DNA of 64,000 nt from Rhizobium aethiopicum (GTDB lineage: Bacteria > Pseudomonadota > Alphaproteobacteria > Rhizobiales > Rhizobiaceae). A model generated the notes under the pieces. The model searched no databases. It saw only the letters and a list, made by a program, of their open reading frames with translations, and was not told where the DNA came from. Both the position numbers and the translations under genes were made by a program. The stretch is taken from NCBI RefSeq assembly GCF_014197535.1, contig NZ_JACIFV010000011.1:1-64000 (forward strand), in the 5' to 3' direction. Shown here piece by piece: positions 34,591 to 44,702 of the stretch; position 1 is the first letter of the stretch; each line of letters opens with the position of its first letter.

Positions 34591-37035
34591 TCAGAGCGCC
34601 AAGACAGCGCCCTTTTGCGTGACAGTTAAACTCAAACGGATGTCGGTGGCCGAGAACCCAGCCATCACTGCAAATTCCCCCGCCTCTATCCGCCAACGCC
34701 GCTCGGTCGTGTCGAAGAAGGCAAATGTTCGGGCGTCAAGTATGAAACGCAACCTTCGTTTCTCACCGGGTTCCAGGGCAATTTTCGAGAAGGCTTTCAG
34801 CTCTTTAACCGGTCTGGGTATAGATGCTTCAACATCGCCGACATAGATTTGCACCACTGCCGAACCTGGCCGCTCGCTGATGTTGGTCAATTCCAGTGTC
34901 ACTGTCACCGCGCCGGCAGCGTCTGGTAGCCCTACCGTCAGGTCCGACATCGCAAAGCTTGAATAACCGAGACCATGACCGAACGGGAACAGCGGCTTAA
35001 TGCCGTGGCGGTCGTAGTGCCGATAACCGACGAACACACCTTCGTCATATCGCACATGGCCGTCCTTACCTGGATAGACGGCGTCATCCTCAGTATGTGT
35101 GGGGTTGTCAGCCCAGCGCACGGGGAAGGTCTGTGCCAGTCGGCCCGAGGGCTCGGCCTTGCCGAGGAGCACATCGGCGATCGCGTTGCCAGCCTCCTGT
35201 CCGGGATACCAGCATTGCAGTACTGCACGAGCACCGGAAAGCCAGGGCATTTCCACCGGTCCACCGGTTTGTAGTACGACGATCGTGTTCGGATTGGCCG
35301 CAATTACCGCCTCAACAAGCTGGTTCTGCAGACCGGGAAGTGCAATACCGCGAAGATCGGAGCCCTCGGTATCCCAGTCGCCCGTTCTGCCCACGAAGAC
35401 TACCGCATGATCAGCCTTTGCCGCGACGGCTGCTGCCTCGGCAATCTCCGCTTCGGCCGAAAATCTGCCTATTCCTACCCGAATTGCGGCGATATAGAGG
35501 TTGACGTGGTCGTGCCGGGCGTACTCGGCGACGACCTCGTATGTACGGCCGGCTTCGAGCGTGATTTCACCCACGACCTCTTCGCAGCCTTCTTCAAAGA
35601 ATGTGGTACCACGTATCCAGGAAGCCCAAGCGTCCACCACAAGTCTGCCGTCCACATAGACCCGGCCAAGCCCGGCCGAGGTTAGTCCGACGCGATAGAC
35701 GCCGGCTTCCGAGGCTGTGAAGATGGTGCGCATTCTAGCCGAAAAGCGAAGGGGATCGACAAAGCCCTCGGCCACGGGGGGCAACCATACACCAAGGCTC
35801 GACGGTTCCTCGACGACCTTCACCGGTTCGCCAGCTAGCTCCCTTCCTTGGAAAAACTCGAAGGTTGTGGGGTTTTCGATTAGCGGCTGAAACCGATAAT
35901 TGTTGCAGCCCTGAGCGTAGCACAGATTCTCCTCACCCAGCGCGTCCACCAGCCCCTGCCACGGACTGATGACATAGTGAGGGTTCAACTGCGCCGAGCC
36001 GCCTCCCATCACCTGCGCGACCTTGGCATTGGGTCCAATGATGGCGACCATACCTTGCTGAGCCAATGGCAGGATCCCGTCATTCTGTAGCAGAACTGCG
36101 CTTTCCGCTCCCGCGCGCCTGATCAATGCCCTATGTTTCGGTTGATCAATGGCGTACTCCTTAAACTCGCGATGATCGTTGATAGCGCCGGTGCGTTCCA
36201 TCAAAGTCAGGATATTGCGCACACAGGCGCGGATCGTCTCGACACTAACCTCGCCGCCTTCGACCGCAGCCAGTAGCTTGGAGCCGCGATCGCGAGTCGG
36301 GCCCGGCATCTCCAGATCCAGCCCGGCATTCACGGTGGGTGCGGTCGAACGCGAGCCGAACCAGTCCGACATCACCACGCCGTTAAAACCCCAGTCACCG
36401 CGCAGAACCTCGTTCAACAGCCAATGGCTTTCCGCCGTGTAAGTACCGTTTAGCTTGTTATACGAAGACATCACGGCCCAGACCTTTGCCCGCTTCACCG
36501 CCGTCTCAAAGGGTATCAGGTAGACTTCGCGCAGCGTGCGTTCATCGATATCTGAAGAGATGGTTGTACGTTCAATCTCGGACTCGTTGCCGACGAAATG
36601 TTTTATCGTGGCACCGACTTTCGTGGACTGCAGACCTTCGATATAGCCGACTGCAAGTTCCGCCGTCAGGATCGGATCCTCAGAGAAGCACTCAAAGTTG
36701 CGGCCGTTTGTGACGCTACGCTGGATGTTAACGGTGGGGGCTAACGAGACGTGGGCACCTTTTGAAAGAACCTCGTCACCTAGGGCACTGCCGATTTCCT
36801 TGGCTAGATCCGGGTTCCAACTCGCTCCGATGGCGATGCCCACCGGGAAAGCCGCTGCAGTCACACCTCCGACAAAAGACCCCGCCCCGCGGGCGCCGTT
36901 GGGGCCGTCGGTCAAGCGCAATCTCCCTATCCCTAGGCGGTCGATGGGCGGTAAAGACCAGAACGTATCGCCGGAAAGTAGCGAGACCTGCTCCGCCAAG
37001 GTCATATTATCGAGCAATGCTTTCTTATCAATCAT
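34591..37035 (-). CDS. GH3 beta-glucosidase with PA14 domain
   Basis: An 814-residue glycoside hydrolase family 3 enzyme without a signal peptide, so cytosolic. The N-terminal TIM barrel includes RLRLTDGPNGARG, VTNGRNFECFSEDP and KHFVGNESEIERT, and the nucleophile is Asp224 in GFNGVVMSDW. The alpha/beta sandwich follows from about 320, interrupted by a PA14 domain at about 390-540 (FTASEAGVYRVGLTSAGLGR), and a fibronectin III-like domain ends the protein (LELTNISERPGSAVVQIYVG). Size and layout match Agrobacterium coniferin beta-glucosidase Cbg1 (818 residues). It would release glucose from plant aryl glucosides. No transporter gene is adjacent. Confidence 0.92.
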   Translation of the reverse strand: MIDKKALLDNMTLAEQVSLLSGDTFWSLPPIDRLGIGRLRLTDGPNGARGAGSFVGGVTAAAFPVGIAIGASWNPDLAKEIGSALGDEVLSKGAHVSLAPTVNIQRSVTNGRNFECFSEDPILTAELAVGYIEGLQSTKVGATIKHFVGNESEIERTTISSDIDERTLREVYLIPFETAVKRAKVWAVMSSYNKLNGTYTAESHWLLNEVLRGDWGFNGVVMSDWFGSRSTAPTVNAGLDLEMPGPTRDRGSKLLAAVEGGEVSVETIRACVRNILTLMERTGAINDHREFKEYAIDQPKHRALIRRAGAESAVLLQNDGILPLAQQGMVAIIGPNAKVAQVMGGGSAQLNPHYVISPWQGLVDALGEENLCYAQGCNNYRFQPLIENPTTFEFFQGRELAGEPVKVVEEPSSLGVWLPPVAEGFVDPLRFSARMRTIFTASEAGVYRVGLTSAGLGRVYVDGRLVVDAWASWIRGTTFFEEGCEEVVGEITLEAGRTYEVVAEYARHDHVNLYIAAIRVGIGRFSAEAEIAEAAAVAAKADHAVVFVGRTGDWDTEGSDLRGIALPGLQNQLVEAVIAANPNTIVVLQTGGPVEMPWLSGARAVLQCWYPGQEAGNAIADVLLGKAEPSGRLAQTFPVRWADNPTHTEDDAVYPGKDGHVRYDEGVFVGYRHYDRHGIKPLFPFGHGLGYSSFAMSDLTVGLPDAAGAVTVTLELTNISERPGSAVVQIYVGDVEASIPRPVKELKAFSKIALEPGEKRRLRFILDARTFAFFDTTERRWRIEAGEFAVMAGFSATDIRLSLTVTQKGAVLAL

Positions 37036-38093
37036 CTTCTCTGCTTCTTGAATCTCAATACTTACCTGTCCCAGATCAACATCTCAAGATGCATATCGGG
37101 GAAGCTGGTGATCTCGGCGCCATGGAGCCGTCCATCCATAAAAAGGACGCCCGTTTGTTCATCAAGGCGTCGCGTCCCGCCGTCGCGAGGACGACGACAT
37201 GTTCGAAGCCTTCACATAGCCGAGATGCGGTCACCGCTTTCCATTGAAAACAAGGAACATCGCGGCAATCGATTTCAGCAGTGAAAGTTGTGCCGGCTGC
37301 GGCAGCGCCGGTTCTGTTACGGAGTTATTCCTCCGCAAGTTTGTGAGACAGTTCGAACCTTAGCAAGCTTTATCAGACAATCTGTTGACAGACAACCTCG
37401 GTCGCGCAGCTTTCGTGTCGTCATTGATGATTCGATGCTTCCCTCGGAGGCGGATCCCGATTGATGAAGTTTCTTCACCGCCTATGGACAAGGATCGACC
37501 ACAATGGACAGGCTGTTGTCCCGTTTCCGGCTACAGAGTAATCATTTTCGTACTGTCTTTCATAATCAGCATTTGCGCGGTGGGGTTTTCGGGGCACTAC
37601 GCCGCGGGTCTCCTACAAGGCCGCCTGGAAACCTCGAGCGAGGTGATGCAGGTGCTCTCGGGTTTCCGTGACGTCTCCGCCTCGTCCGTCTGCATCGCCC
37701 TCACGCCGTGCTTGAATCCTCCCTACATATGCAGGCATTCCCGGTTGATATCGATCCAGATTGTCTGAGAGCTACCAGTATTCGTTGATCCTGCCGTTAT
37801 AGCTTTGCCTGCTCGTCTGCACAAATTTAGATATCGAGAGATCAAAAACGGGCGCCTGGAGGAGAGCCGTGGCAGTACCGCATTCGTACCGGCTGGTCGT
37901 GTCAGACAGCCGAAGACTTGCGGATTCTCTACCATCATGGATGGCCTCGGCTCAGAGAGGGATCGGAGGCTGTCACGTATTTTTTTCCGCTTTCGGCATG
38001 TTAAAGGATGCCAGGCGATCTTGCTGCCAATTATTTTTCTGGCTGCGAGCGACCGCTTTCTGCCGGCACTCAAATTCCCCTGGTGAAGCAGGG
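37036..38093. other. 1-kb stretch without an intact gene
   Basis: I recognise no whole gene. A plus-strand ORF at 37385-37768 includes a hydrophobic helix (VIIFVLSFIISICAVGFSG) followed by RLETSSEVMQVLSGFRDVSA, which resembles the start of a chemoreceptor, but it ends shortly afterwards. The rest gives no signal. Confidence 0.4.
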
Positions 38094-39122
38094 CTATCGC
38101 ATATGAGCGATGATAGAGATGAGGAACTGATCGTCCCACCCTGCCTTCTTGATCTTTCGACGAATGGAGGCCTTATCTGGATGGGCCCGGATGAGGTTGA
38201 GGGCAATCTTTCGTAACAGAGCAATGTTTGCCGGTCCGTGATCCTTACGGTTTCTGGCGGCATCCTCGCGGAACTGGACGTCGAGCACCCAGTGCAGTTT
38301 GTTTTCGATCTGCCAATGAGTTCTGGTTACCTCGATCAGGGCGGCAGCCGACATGACGGTGGAGAGCAGGAAGTAGCGGACATGGCTGGTCAGACGGCCA
38401 TCGGCATGACGGCTTGTGGCCTCGACGGAGCCGATGGCCTGCAGGCCGGGGAAGTCGATGTCATTGACGGCGACGATGCAGGCACGGCGTCTTTCGCAGC
38501 GGTCATGGTCATTCTCGGCGGCGGTCTGGACGCCGAGTGGCTCGACGTCGTCCAGACGAGCAATCGTCTGTGCCAGGAGGCCGGGCTGATTGGCCTTCAA
38601 CGCCAGGGCATAGTCGCCGCCGGCGGAAAGGATGGCATGAGCGGTATCGGCGCGGCAATGCAGGGCATCGGCGGTGACGATGGCACCTTCCAGCGACAAA
38701 AGCGCAAGCGCATCGAGCGCCCCTTGGACCTCGTTGCGGCCCGGCGCGGTCTGTTGGCCGATGACCAGGCCGCAACCGGCAGCCCAGACCTTGACGAGGG
38801 GCAGCGGCGTCGCCTCGTACCGCCTTGCCGTCGACCGCCACCACGCCTTCCATGCCCCTTGCAAAGGCTTCGGTAAAGCGGCTTCGAAGGCAACCTGATT
38901 GAGGCAGCGGAAAACGGTGGAGAAGGTGCCATGGCCGGCGATGCCATAGGGCAGCGGCACGATCGTCTTGAGCCACTTCTTTTTGGAAACGCCGAATCGG
39001 CCATGTCGGCGCAGCTTTCGGCGCCGCAAACGATCGCGGCAATGGCAATGAACAGGATCGACATCAGCGGATGACGTGTGTTGCGCCCCGAGGGTCGGGC
39101 AGATCTTTAAAACAGGTGGCAA
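38094..39122 (-). pseudogene. ISAs1-family transposase, frameshifted
   Basis: Family segments are clear: FGVSKKKWLKTIVPLPYGIA, GLVIGQQTAPGRNEVQGALD, DALHCRADTAHAILSAGGDY, ALKANQPGLLAQTIARLDD and THWQIENKLHWVLDVQFRED. The N-terminal part shifts frame: MSILFIAIAAIVCGAESCAD near 39064 is out of frame with the rest, and the catalytic GVVAVDGKAVRG segment near 38850 is in another frame, with a small deletion after it. The element is therefore inactive. Clear matching ends are not visible. Confidence 0.85.
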
Positions 39123-39246
39123 ATCGATTCATCCGTACCTCCAAATTATCGGAGAGTTCTTGAGTCGATTTGCCTCAGCAAAACAACTCCTTACCATCCA
39201 TATGCGATTCTCCTGCCTGGTGAAGCTGTCTCGTCTGGCCGTCACT

Positions 39247-40152
39247 TCAATCGCCCGCAACCGGCGCCTTAAGGTAGTCGAGAAACGTCCGGAGAGCGGA
39301 CGGCACCTGTCGATGCGAAACGTAGTATGCATGAAAACCCGGCCCGGTAGAGGTCCAGTCCGGCAGCACGACTTCGAGTGAACCGGCCGCAAGTTTGTCC
39401 TCGACCCGGGCCTGCAGGCAATAAAAGAGACCGCCTCCCTCCTCCGCCATGCGGATAGATAGTTCCGAATCTCCGAGCGTGAGAAGTCCCGGAACGTCGA
39501 GAGAAACCATGCGATCGCCGTCGCCAAGTTCCCATTTGCAGAGGTGATCCGTACCGGTTCGGATCCGGATGCACTCGTGCGTCAAGAGATCTTCCGGCCG
39601 CGCGGGCCGCCCTCGTTCGTTGAGATAGGCCGGAGAACCGACTACGATCCATTCGAGTTCGGATGTCAGACGCGACGCGATCATCCCCTCGGGAACCGTT
39701 CCCCCATAACGGATGCCCGCGTCAAAACCTTCGGCGACCATATCGATGAAGCGATCCTCGACGCTGACTTCGACCTCGACATCTGGGTAGCTCTTGCGAA
39801 AACTGTGCAGTCGAGGAGCGATCAGCAGCTCGGCGGCGTCACGCAGGGTGGTCACTCTCACTCTGCCCGTAGGCCCGCTCCTGAAACTGTCTAGGAGATC
39901 CATCGCAGCTTGAATGCCGAGGAAACGGGGCTCCAGTTCGGCAAGCAGCACTTCGCCGGCGGCGGTGAGACTGATGCTCCTGCTTGTCCGATGAAACAGA
40001 CGGACGCCCAGACGGGCCTCCAAACCCCTGATCGAGTGGCTGAGGGCAGACCCGGAAACGCCGCGAAGCGCGGCGGCCTTTCGGAACCCCCCCGCACGCG
40101 CGATCGCGACGAAAGTTTCAAGGTCGGCCAGATCGGCCCGCGTTGATACCAT
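39247..40152 (-). CDS. LysR-family transcriptional regulator
   Basis: A 301-residue LysR-type regulator. The winged helix-turn-helix is at residues 1-62 (FVAIARAGGFRKAAALRGVS, GSALSHSIRGLEARLGVRLF). The substrate-binding domain spans about 92-295 with the DAGIRYGGTVPEGMIASRL element typical of the group regulating nearby dehydrogenases. It is 132 bp downstream of the two leftward SDR genes and in the same direction, so it may regulate them. Confidence 0.9.
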   Translation of the reverse strand: MVSTRADLADLETFVAIARAGGFRKAAALRGVSGSALSHSIRGLEARLGVRLFHRTSRSISLTAAGEVLLAELEPRFLGIQAAMDLLDSFRSGPTGRVRVTTLRDAAELLIAPRLHSFRKSYPDVEVEVSVEDRFIDMVAEGFDAGIRYGGTVPEGMIASRLTSELEWIVVGSPAYLNERGRPARPEDLLTHECIRIRTGTDHLCKWELGDGDRMVSLDVPGLLTLGDSELSIRMAEEGGGLFYCLQARVEDKLAAGSLEVVLPDWTSTGPGFHAYYVSHRQVPSALRTFLDYLKAPVAGD

Positions 40153-40283
40153 GAGTTATGGATACTCGCACTTGTACTGAAAAAGATCGCCCTTGCCGGC
40201 GCCGACCTTGCTTCAGGCCGGCCGGCACCTTCAATCCTTATTTAACTGGCCCTGTATTTGGTATGTGATGGCCGAGGAAGCAG

Positions 40284-41231
40284 TCAAAAATTTGACCTAG
40301 TGATCCATGTTGGATCCTGCGAAGGACGGCGGAGATGGCCCGGTCGCTGAAAAACGAAAACGTCCGGGATTAGATCGTCATGCAATGAAGATCTTCGTGT
40401 CCACAGCCACGAGAGACGGCACCGGTTGGTTCCGCGAGGCGGTCTAACAGTCCCGGAGGTTCTAGTTCTGAGCTCTCGAAAACGCGGGCTACCAGTCCTG
40501 CCGGGTTGGATGGACGAAATGTCGTTGATCGTGATCTCCGGGGGCTGGTCTAGTGCATAGACCACGGCTTCAGCCACCGACGACGGCGGAATACCCTGCT
40601 TGTTGAGCTCTCCGGCGATCTTTCTGCCCGTCTCGTCATGAACCTTGTCGGCCCAGCCGGTATCGATCACGCCAGGGCTGATCATAGACACTTGGATCCC
40701 GCTACCCACGCCCACCTCCTTCCTGAGGCTTTCGGTAATACCGCGTATGAAGAACTTCGTGGCTCCGTAAACCCCTGCCGCCTCGCCGACATGAACGCCG
40801 GCGATAGAGCTCATATTCAGGATGCGGCCGGACCGGCGCTCCAACATCGACGGCAGCACCGCGGCGATCGCATGCAGATAGCCACGCAGGTTGGTATCGA
40901 TCATCTTGTTCCAATCGCCGACGGCGGCATCCTTCCAATAGGAAAAGAGCATGAGGCCGGCATTGTTGACCAATATATCGACCGGGCCGTACGTCGTTGT
41001 GGCGAACGCGACGAGGGCCTTGGTACTCTCAAAATCCGTGGCATCAGCAACCTTGTAGCTGGCAATACCTCCCGAACCGGTGATGTCTTCGACGATCTGA
41101 CTGAGGCGTTCCTCATTGCGGCCGGCAAGGACGACGCGCGCACCTTTTTCCGCCAATCCTCTGGCGGTCGCCGCTCCAATGCCCGAGGAAGCCCCTGTGA
41201 CGATGGCGACCTTGTTTTTCAGATGTGACAT
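40284..41231 (-). CDS. SDR-family oxidoreductase, C-terminus frameshifted
   Basis: A classical short-chain dehydrogenase. The cofactor motif TGASSGIG is at about residues 12-19, NNAG near 86 and the catalytic YGATK near 155. The natural start is ATG 41231, with AAGGAG eight bases upstream (MSHLKNKVAIVTGASS). Near the end, PEITINDI should be followed by FVHPTRQDW and a stop near 40494, which is present one frame over; a one-base loss near 40520 instead extends the ORF by about 70 unrelated residues to 40284. The Rossmann core is complete, so the enzyme may still fold. Confidence 0.8.
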   Translation of the reverse strand: MSHLKNKVAIVTGASSGIGAATARGLAEKGARVVLAGRNEERLSQIVEDITGSGGIASYKVADATDFESTKALVAFATTTYGPVDILVNNAGLMLFSYWKDAAVGDWNKMIDTNLRGYLHAIAAVLPSMLERRSGRILNMSSIAGVHVGEAAGVYGATKFFIRGITESLRKEVGVGSGIQVSMISPGVIDTGWADKVHDETGRKIAGELNKQGIPPSSVAEAVVYALDQPPEITINDISSIQPGRTGSPRFRELRTRTSGTVRPPRGTNRCRLSWLWTRRSSLHDDLIPDVFVFQRPGHLRRPSQDPTWITRSNF

Positions 41232-41242
41232 GACGTGCTCCT

Positions 41243-42025
41243 TCACTGCGGTTGGGTCAATTCGGCTTGCCGCGCGGCTTTGACGGGCTCGGGGGTCGTC
41301 CGGTTTTCCAACACCTGCCGCTTGGTTTTCTGATCTCCGCCGACGATATGGTCGATGCCGTTCATGAGGGCCTCGAAGCCCTGCTTGGCGACGAGCGTCT
41401 TGTCGTTTTTTTGTTGGCCACCGAGCTTCGTACCGCCCATTCCAGCGTTCGCGTGGAAGTCGCTGTTGGTGGCGCCCGGAAGGAGTGCCGTCACCGTGAC
41501 CCCGGTCGAGCGCAACTCCTCGCGCAGAGATTCCGCGAACATGTAACCGAATGCCTTCGACGGGCCGTAAACGGTTTCGTATGGCGTGGGCAGGGTCGCC
41601 GAAACCGAGGAGGTGATGAGAATCCTGCCGCGGCCGTTCTTGACCATATGTTGGACGACGCGTTTGGCCATATGGACGGTCCCGGTTACATTGATCGCAA
41701 GCAGGCGAAGCTCATCCTCGAGATCGTTATCGACAAAGGCGCCGCCAATACCGATACCGACGTTCAGAGCCGCGGCTTCCAAGGGGCGCCCCAGCCCCTG
41801 CGTAAAGGTCCAGAACCTCTCGACGCCATCGTACGTCGAGGCATCCGCTTTGAACGGATATGCTTCGGCATCAAGGCTTCGTAGCGCATCGGCGGCCTCG
41901 TTCACCTTGTCGCTTGAGCCTGAAATGGCGACATCGAATCCATTCTTGGCGAATTGTTTGGCAAGCTCGAAGCCTATTCCAGATGAGCCGCCCGTGATCA
42001 TTGCGAGTGGTTTATTCCCTGTCAT
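41243..42025 (-). CDS. SDR-family oxidoreductase
   Basis: A 260-residue short-chain dehydrogenase with TGGSSGIG at residues 11-18, an ALNVG element in place of NNAG, and active-site Ser and YGPSK (about residue 157). It precedes the other SDR gene by 11 bp, so the two are an operon. Substrate unknown. The variant ALNVG element places it among the atypical YdfG/DltE-like SDRs. Confidence 0.88.
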   Translation of the reverse strand: MTGNKPLAMITGGSSGIGFELAKQFAKNGFDVAISGSSDKVNEAADALRSLDAEAYPFKADASTYDGVERFWTFTQGLGRPLEAAALNVGIGIGGAFVDNDLEDELRLLAINVTGTVHMAKRVVQHMVKNGRGRILITSSVSATLPTPYETVYGPSKAFGYMFAESLREELRSTGVTVTALLPGATNSDFHANAGMGGTKLGGQQKNDKTLVAKQGFEALMNGIDHIVGGDQKTKRQVLENRTTPEPVKAARQAELTQPQ

Positions 42026-42492
42026 GATTTCACTCCTTTGGTTTGGTCAGCACCACGATCGTCTCGAGGCGCTGGTGACCAAATGCCCGTGGAGCCGATT
42101 GGTTACATGAGCAAAATTGATCCGGGCGGCGAGTGAAAATCATCCACCGATCTGGCAGGGACCAGGAGTGCGTTACCTTTTTGGTCCCGTCCGCGGTCGA
42201 ACTGGCCAGGCATTCCCTACGTCACGAAGGCCCTTGAGTGAACACGGCTCATCGGTGCGTGCGATCCCGCTCACTTCAAGTAGCCGTCGCGCTACCCTAT
42301 TCTTATAGTGCGATCGAACGGTCGTTCGCAGCCCGCGGATATGATCCGACGACCCAAGCGCCCGAGTAGCGTTGATGGACTTCTCTGCGCTGGTGCCATC
42401 GGCCGGCACGCTTCTCGGAGAAAAATTCCACGGCGACGGCTTGTCCGGCACACCTTCCAGCGGTGACGGTCCAATGACGGGAAAGACAAAAA
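42026..42492. promoter_or_regulatory. Divergent region between SDR genes
   Basis: This gap should hold promoters for the leftward SDR pair and the rightward SDR-RibD pair. A plus-strand fragment near 42308-42345 reads AIERSFAARGYDPTT, which resembles the first helix of a TetR repressor, but stops follow at once; a decayed regulator is possible. Confidence 0.4.
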
Positions 42493-43344
42493 ATGAGCGA
42501 GAGAATGAACAGCGTCGTTGCTCCTGGCCGCGTTGCGGTCATCACGGGAGCTGCGAAGGGCATCGGCTTGGCAATCGCGAGGGCTCTCGCGGCCCGCGGC
42601 ATGAAGCTCGCGCTGCTGGATCTCGACGCCGACGCACTTGAGGATGTTACTTCGACACTCGACACGGACATCCTGATCGTGAGCGGCGACGTATCAGATT
42701 TGTCGGCACTGACCAGGTTGCGGGACGAAACGATTTCGCGGTTTGGCGACGTGGCCGTCCTAGTAAACAACGCGGGCATAACGCAAGGAGCCGGCCCTTG
42801 GGACAATCCTGCAAAGTGGCGACGCCAGATCGATGTAAACTTCGGAGGTGTTCTGGCCGCGCAACACGTCTTCGTGCCCTACATGATCGAAGCCGGTCGC
42901 CAGTCGGCCGTTGTCAACCTCGGCTCCAAGGAAGGTATTACGACTCCTCCAGGTAACGCCGCATATTCGGTGGCAAAGGCAGCTGTCAAAGTCCTGACCG
43001 AACAGCTGTCGCACGAGCTTCTGAAGGAGACGGGAGGTCGTGTTTCGGCTCATCTCCTCGTCCCTGGCTACACGTGGACACCCATGAACATCGCACTCAA
43101 GCCGCAGGGCATTGCGAAACCCGATGAGGCATGGACCGCAGAGCAACTGGTGGAATACTTCCTGGTCCGTCTGCTCGACGAGAATTTTTACATCATCTGT
43201 CCGGATAACGCGGTTACGTCTGCGATCGATGCCAGAAGGATCCGCTGGGCGGCCGACGACATGATCCTGAACCGGCCGGCGTTTTCACGCTGGCACCCCG
43301 ACTGGATGGATAAATTCGCAGCCTGGTTGAAGTCAGGTCACTGA
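42493..43344 (+). CDS. SDR-family oxidoreductase
   Basis: A 283-residue short-chain dehydrogenase with cofactor motif TGAAKGIG (about residues 19-26), NNAG (about 92), catalytic Ser in LGSKEG and YSVAK (about 157). The C-terminal 60 residues include the DPAVTSAIDARRIRWAADDM-type tail and are longer than in minimal SDRs. It is followed by a RibD-type reductase, so the two may be co-transcribed. Confidence 0.88.
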   Translation: MSERMNSVVAPGRVAVITGAAKGIGLAIARALAARGMKLALLDLDADALEDVTSTLDTDILIVSGDVSDLSALTRLRDETISRFGDVAVLVNNAGITQGAGPWDNPAKWRRQIDVNFGGVLAAQHVFVPYMIEAGRQSAVVNLGSKEGITTPPGNAAYSVAKAAVKVLTEQLSHELLKETGGRVSAHLLVPGYTWTPMNIALKPQGIAKPDEAWTAEQLVEYFLVRLLDENFYIICPDNAVTSAIDARRIRWAADDMILNRPAFSRWHPDWMDKFAAWLKSGH

Positions 43345-43375
43345 CGGTGGAATGTTTGTAGAGGAGAGTAATCCA

Positions 43376-44077
43376 ATGCCCAGACCCTATGTAATCTGTC
43401 ACATGATGTCGCCGCTGGATGGCCGATTGATCGTCAATGATTGGGCCGAGGCAACCGGCCATTCGGTCGATGAGCTCGTGAAGATCTATGACGGCCTGCA
43501 TGAGAAGATCGGTGCCGACGCCTGGCTTTCGGGAAGAGCGACGGGAGAAGAGTTCGCGGACGCCGTCGACCGCCCCTATCAAGCAACCGGCACAGCCGCG
43601 CGACCGATCCATATCGCCAACCCGGACGCCGGCGAGTTCGCTGTCATCGTGGATAAGGACGGTCGGCTACGCTGGGACAAGAGCGACATTGAGGGAGCTC
43701 ACCTTGTGGTCCTGACAGGATCTGACGTGGATGATGCTTACCTGGCGGGCCTCACCCAGGCTGGCGTTTCCTATATCGTCTCGGAGAAAGATGGCGTCGA
43801 TCTGAAAAACGCGCTTGACCTTCTTGGAACCGAGTTCGGTGTGAAGCGCTTGATGCTGGAAGGCGGGGCGCAAACCAATGGCCATTTCTTGAAGGCGGGT
43901 CTTGTTGACGAGGTCAGCCTGGTCATCTTCCCTGCGATCGGAGGCAAGTCGAATACACCGGCCATATTCGAGGGCGGCGAGGATGGGCTTGCCGGCAGGG
44001 CGAGGCTCACGTTTATCAGCGCCGAAGCCGCTGGCCTCGGCTCCGTGCATCTGAGATATCGCGTTGGACGTCCATAA
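43376..44077 (+). CDS. RibD C-terminal domain reductase (DHFR-like)
   Basis: A 233-residue protein with the RibD_C fold: ICHMMSPLDGRLI at the N-terminus, the nucleotide-binding region at the middle, and KRLMLEGGAQTNGHFLKAGL then VDEVSLVIFPAIGG at the C-terminal end. Stand-alone proteins of this type are NADPH-dependent reductases; the substrate is often unknown and need not be a riboflavin precursor. The frame opens at 43352, but ATG 43376 follows GAGGAG and starts MPRPYVICHMM. Confidence 0.88.
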   Translation: MPRPYVICHMMSPLDGRLIVNDWAEATGHSVDELVKIYDGLHEKIGADAWLSGRATGEEFADAVDRPYQATGTAARPIHIANPDAGEFAVIVDKDGRLRWDKSDIEGAHLVVLTGSDVDDAYLAGLTQAGVSYIVSEKDGVDLKNALDLLGTEFGVKRLMLEGGAQTNGHFLKAGLVDEVSLVIFPAIGGKSNTPAIFEGGEDGLAGRARLTFISAEAAGLGSVHLRYRVGRP

Positions 44078-44702
44078 GAGACGTCCATAGGAGAAGATTG
44101 TGGAAGGGCTCCCTCCTGCCGTCGTCGAAATGATCGTCGAGGAGCAGGGCGCGATACTCCTGAGCAAGCAACCTTGTTTCGAGATCATCGCGCAGCGCAG
44201 AGAGCCGGAAGAACTGGCGTAGTCTGCCCGTGGTGTCTCTCCGATTAGGCGGTGTGATGAACGGTATGTGACGCCGACATTAATGCCCGCGGCGGTGACC
44301 GCGATATGAGCGTCAAGGCGTTGCTCGAGTGCAGCTCGACAAACAAACAAGGTGAGACGCGTATTGCCGCACGTAACGATGCTCCCCACAAAAATGTCGG
44401 GCCTACTACACCTGCTGTCAGGTTTGTCAGGTGCGCGCCATGGTGCTGTTCCGCCCGACTTCCTACCGCGCTCTCGTGGAAGTCCTTGAAGCATAGGCAC
44501 AAGATTCCTTCTGAGGCTCGATCCGGCCAGAGTGGCATGAGTCTTGAAACTTTCTCGTCGCGCGGCGGCAGCTGTCTTCTCCCGAGAAAGCGCGCGAGTC
44601 AAAGTCGAATTGCAGGTGAACGCATGGTGACGCAGTAGAACTTTGTGGATGCGGTTCGACCCGGGGAGAACAAAACTCCGGGCAGAGGTTTGGGAGGGTT
44701 GT
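44078..44702. other. Intergenic stretch with one possible small ORF
   Basis: A 40-codon ORF from GTG 44100 to 44222 is preceded by AGGAG and starts VEGLPPAVVEMIVEEQ; it may be real but has no recognised family. ACGTCCATA is duplicated at 44067 and 44081. The remaining 480 bp give no gene and must contain the promoter of the multicopper oxidase gene. Confidence 0.35.

Noticed and set aside
42303..42372. Possible TetR regulator start between the SDR genes
   Set aside because: Only one helix-like segment resembles TetR, and two stop codons follow at once, so it is too little to call a gene.
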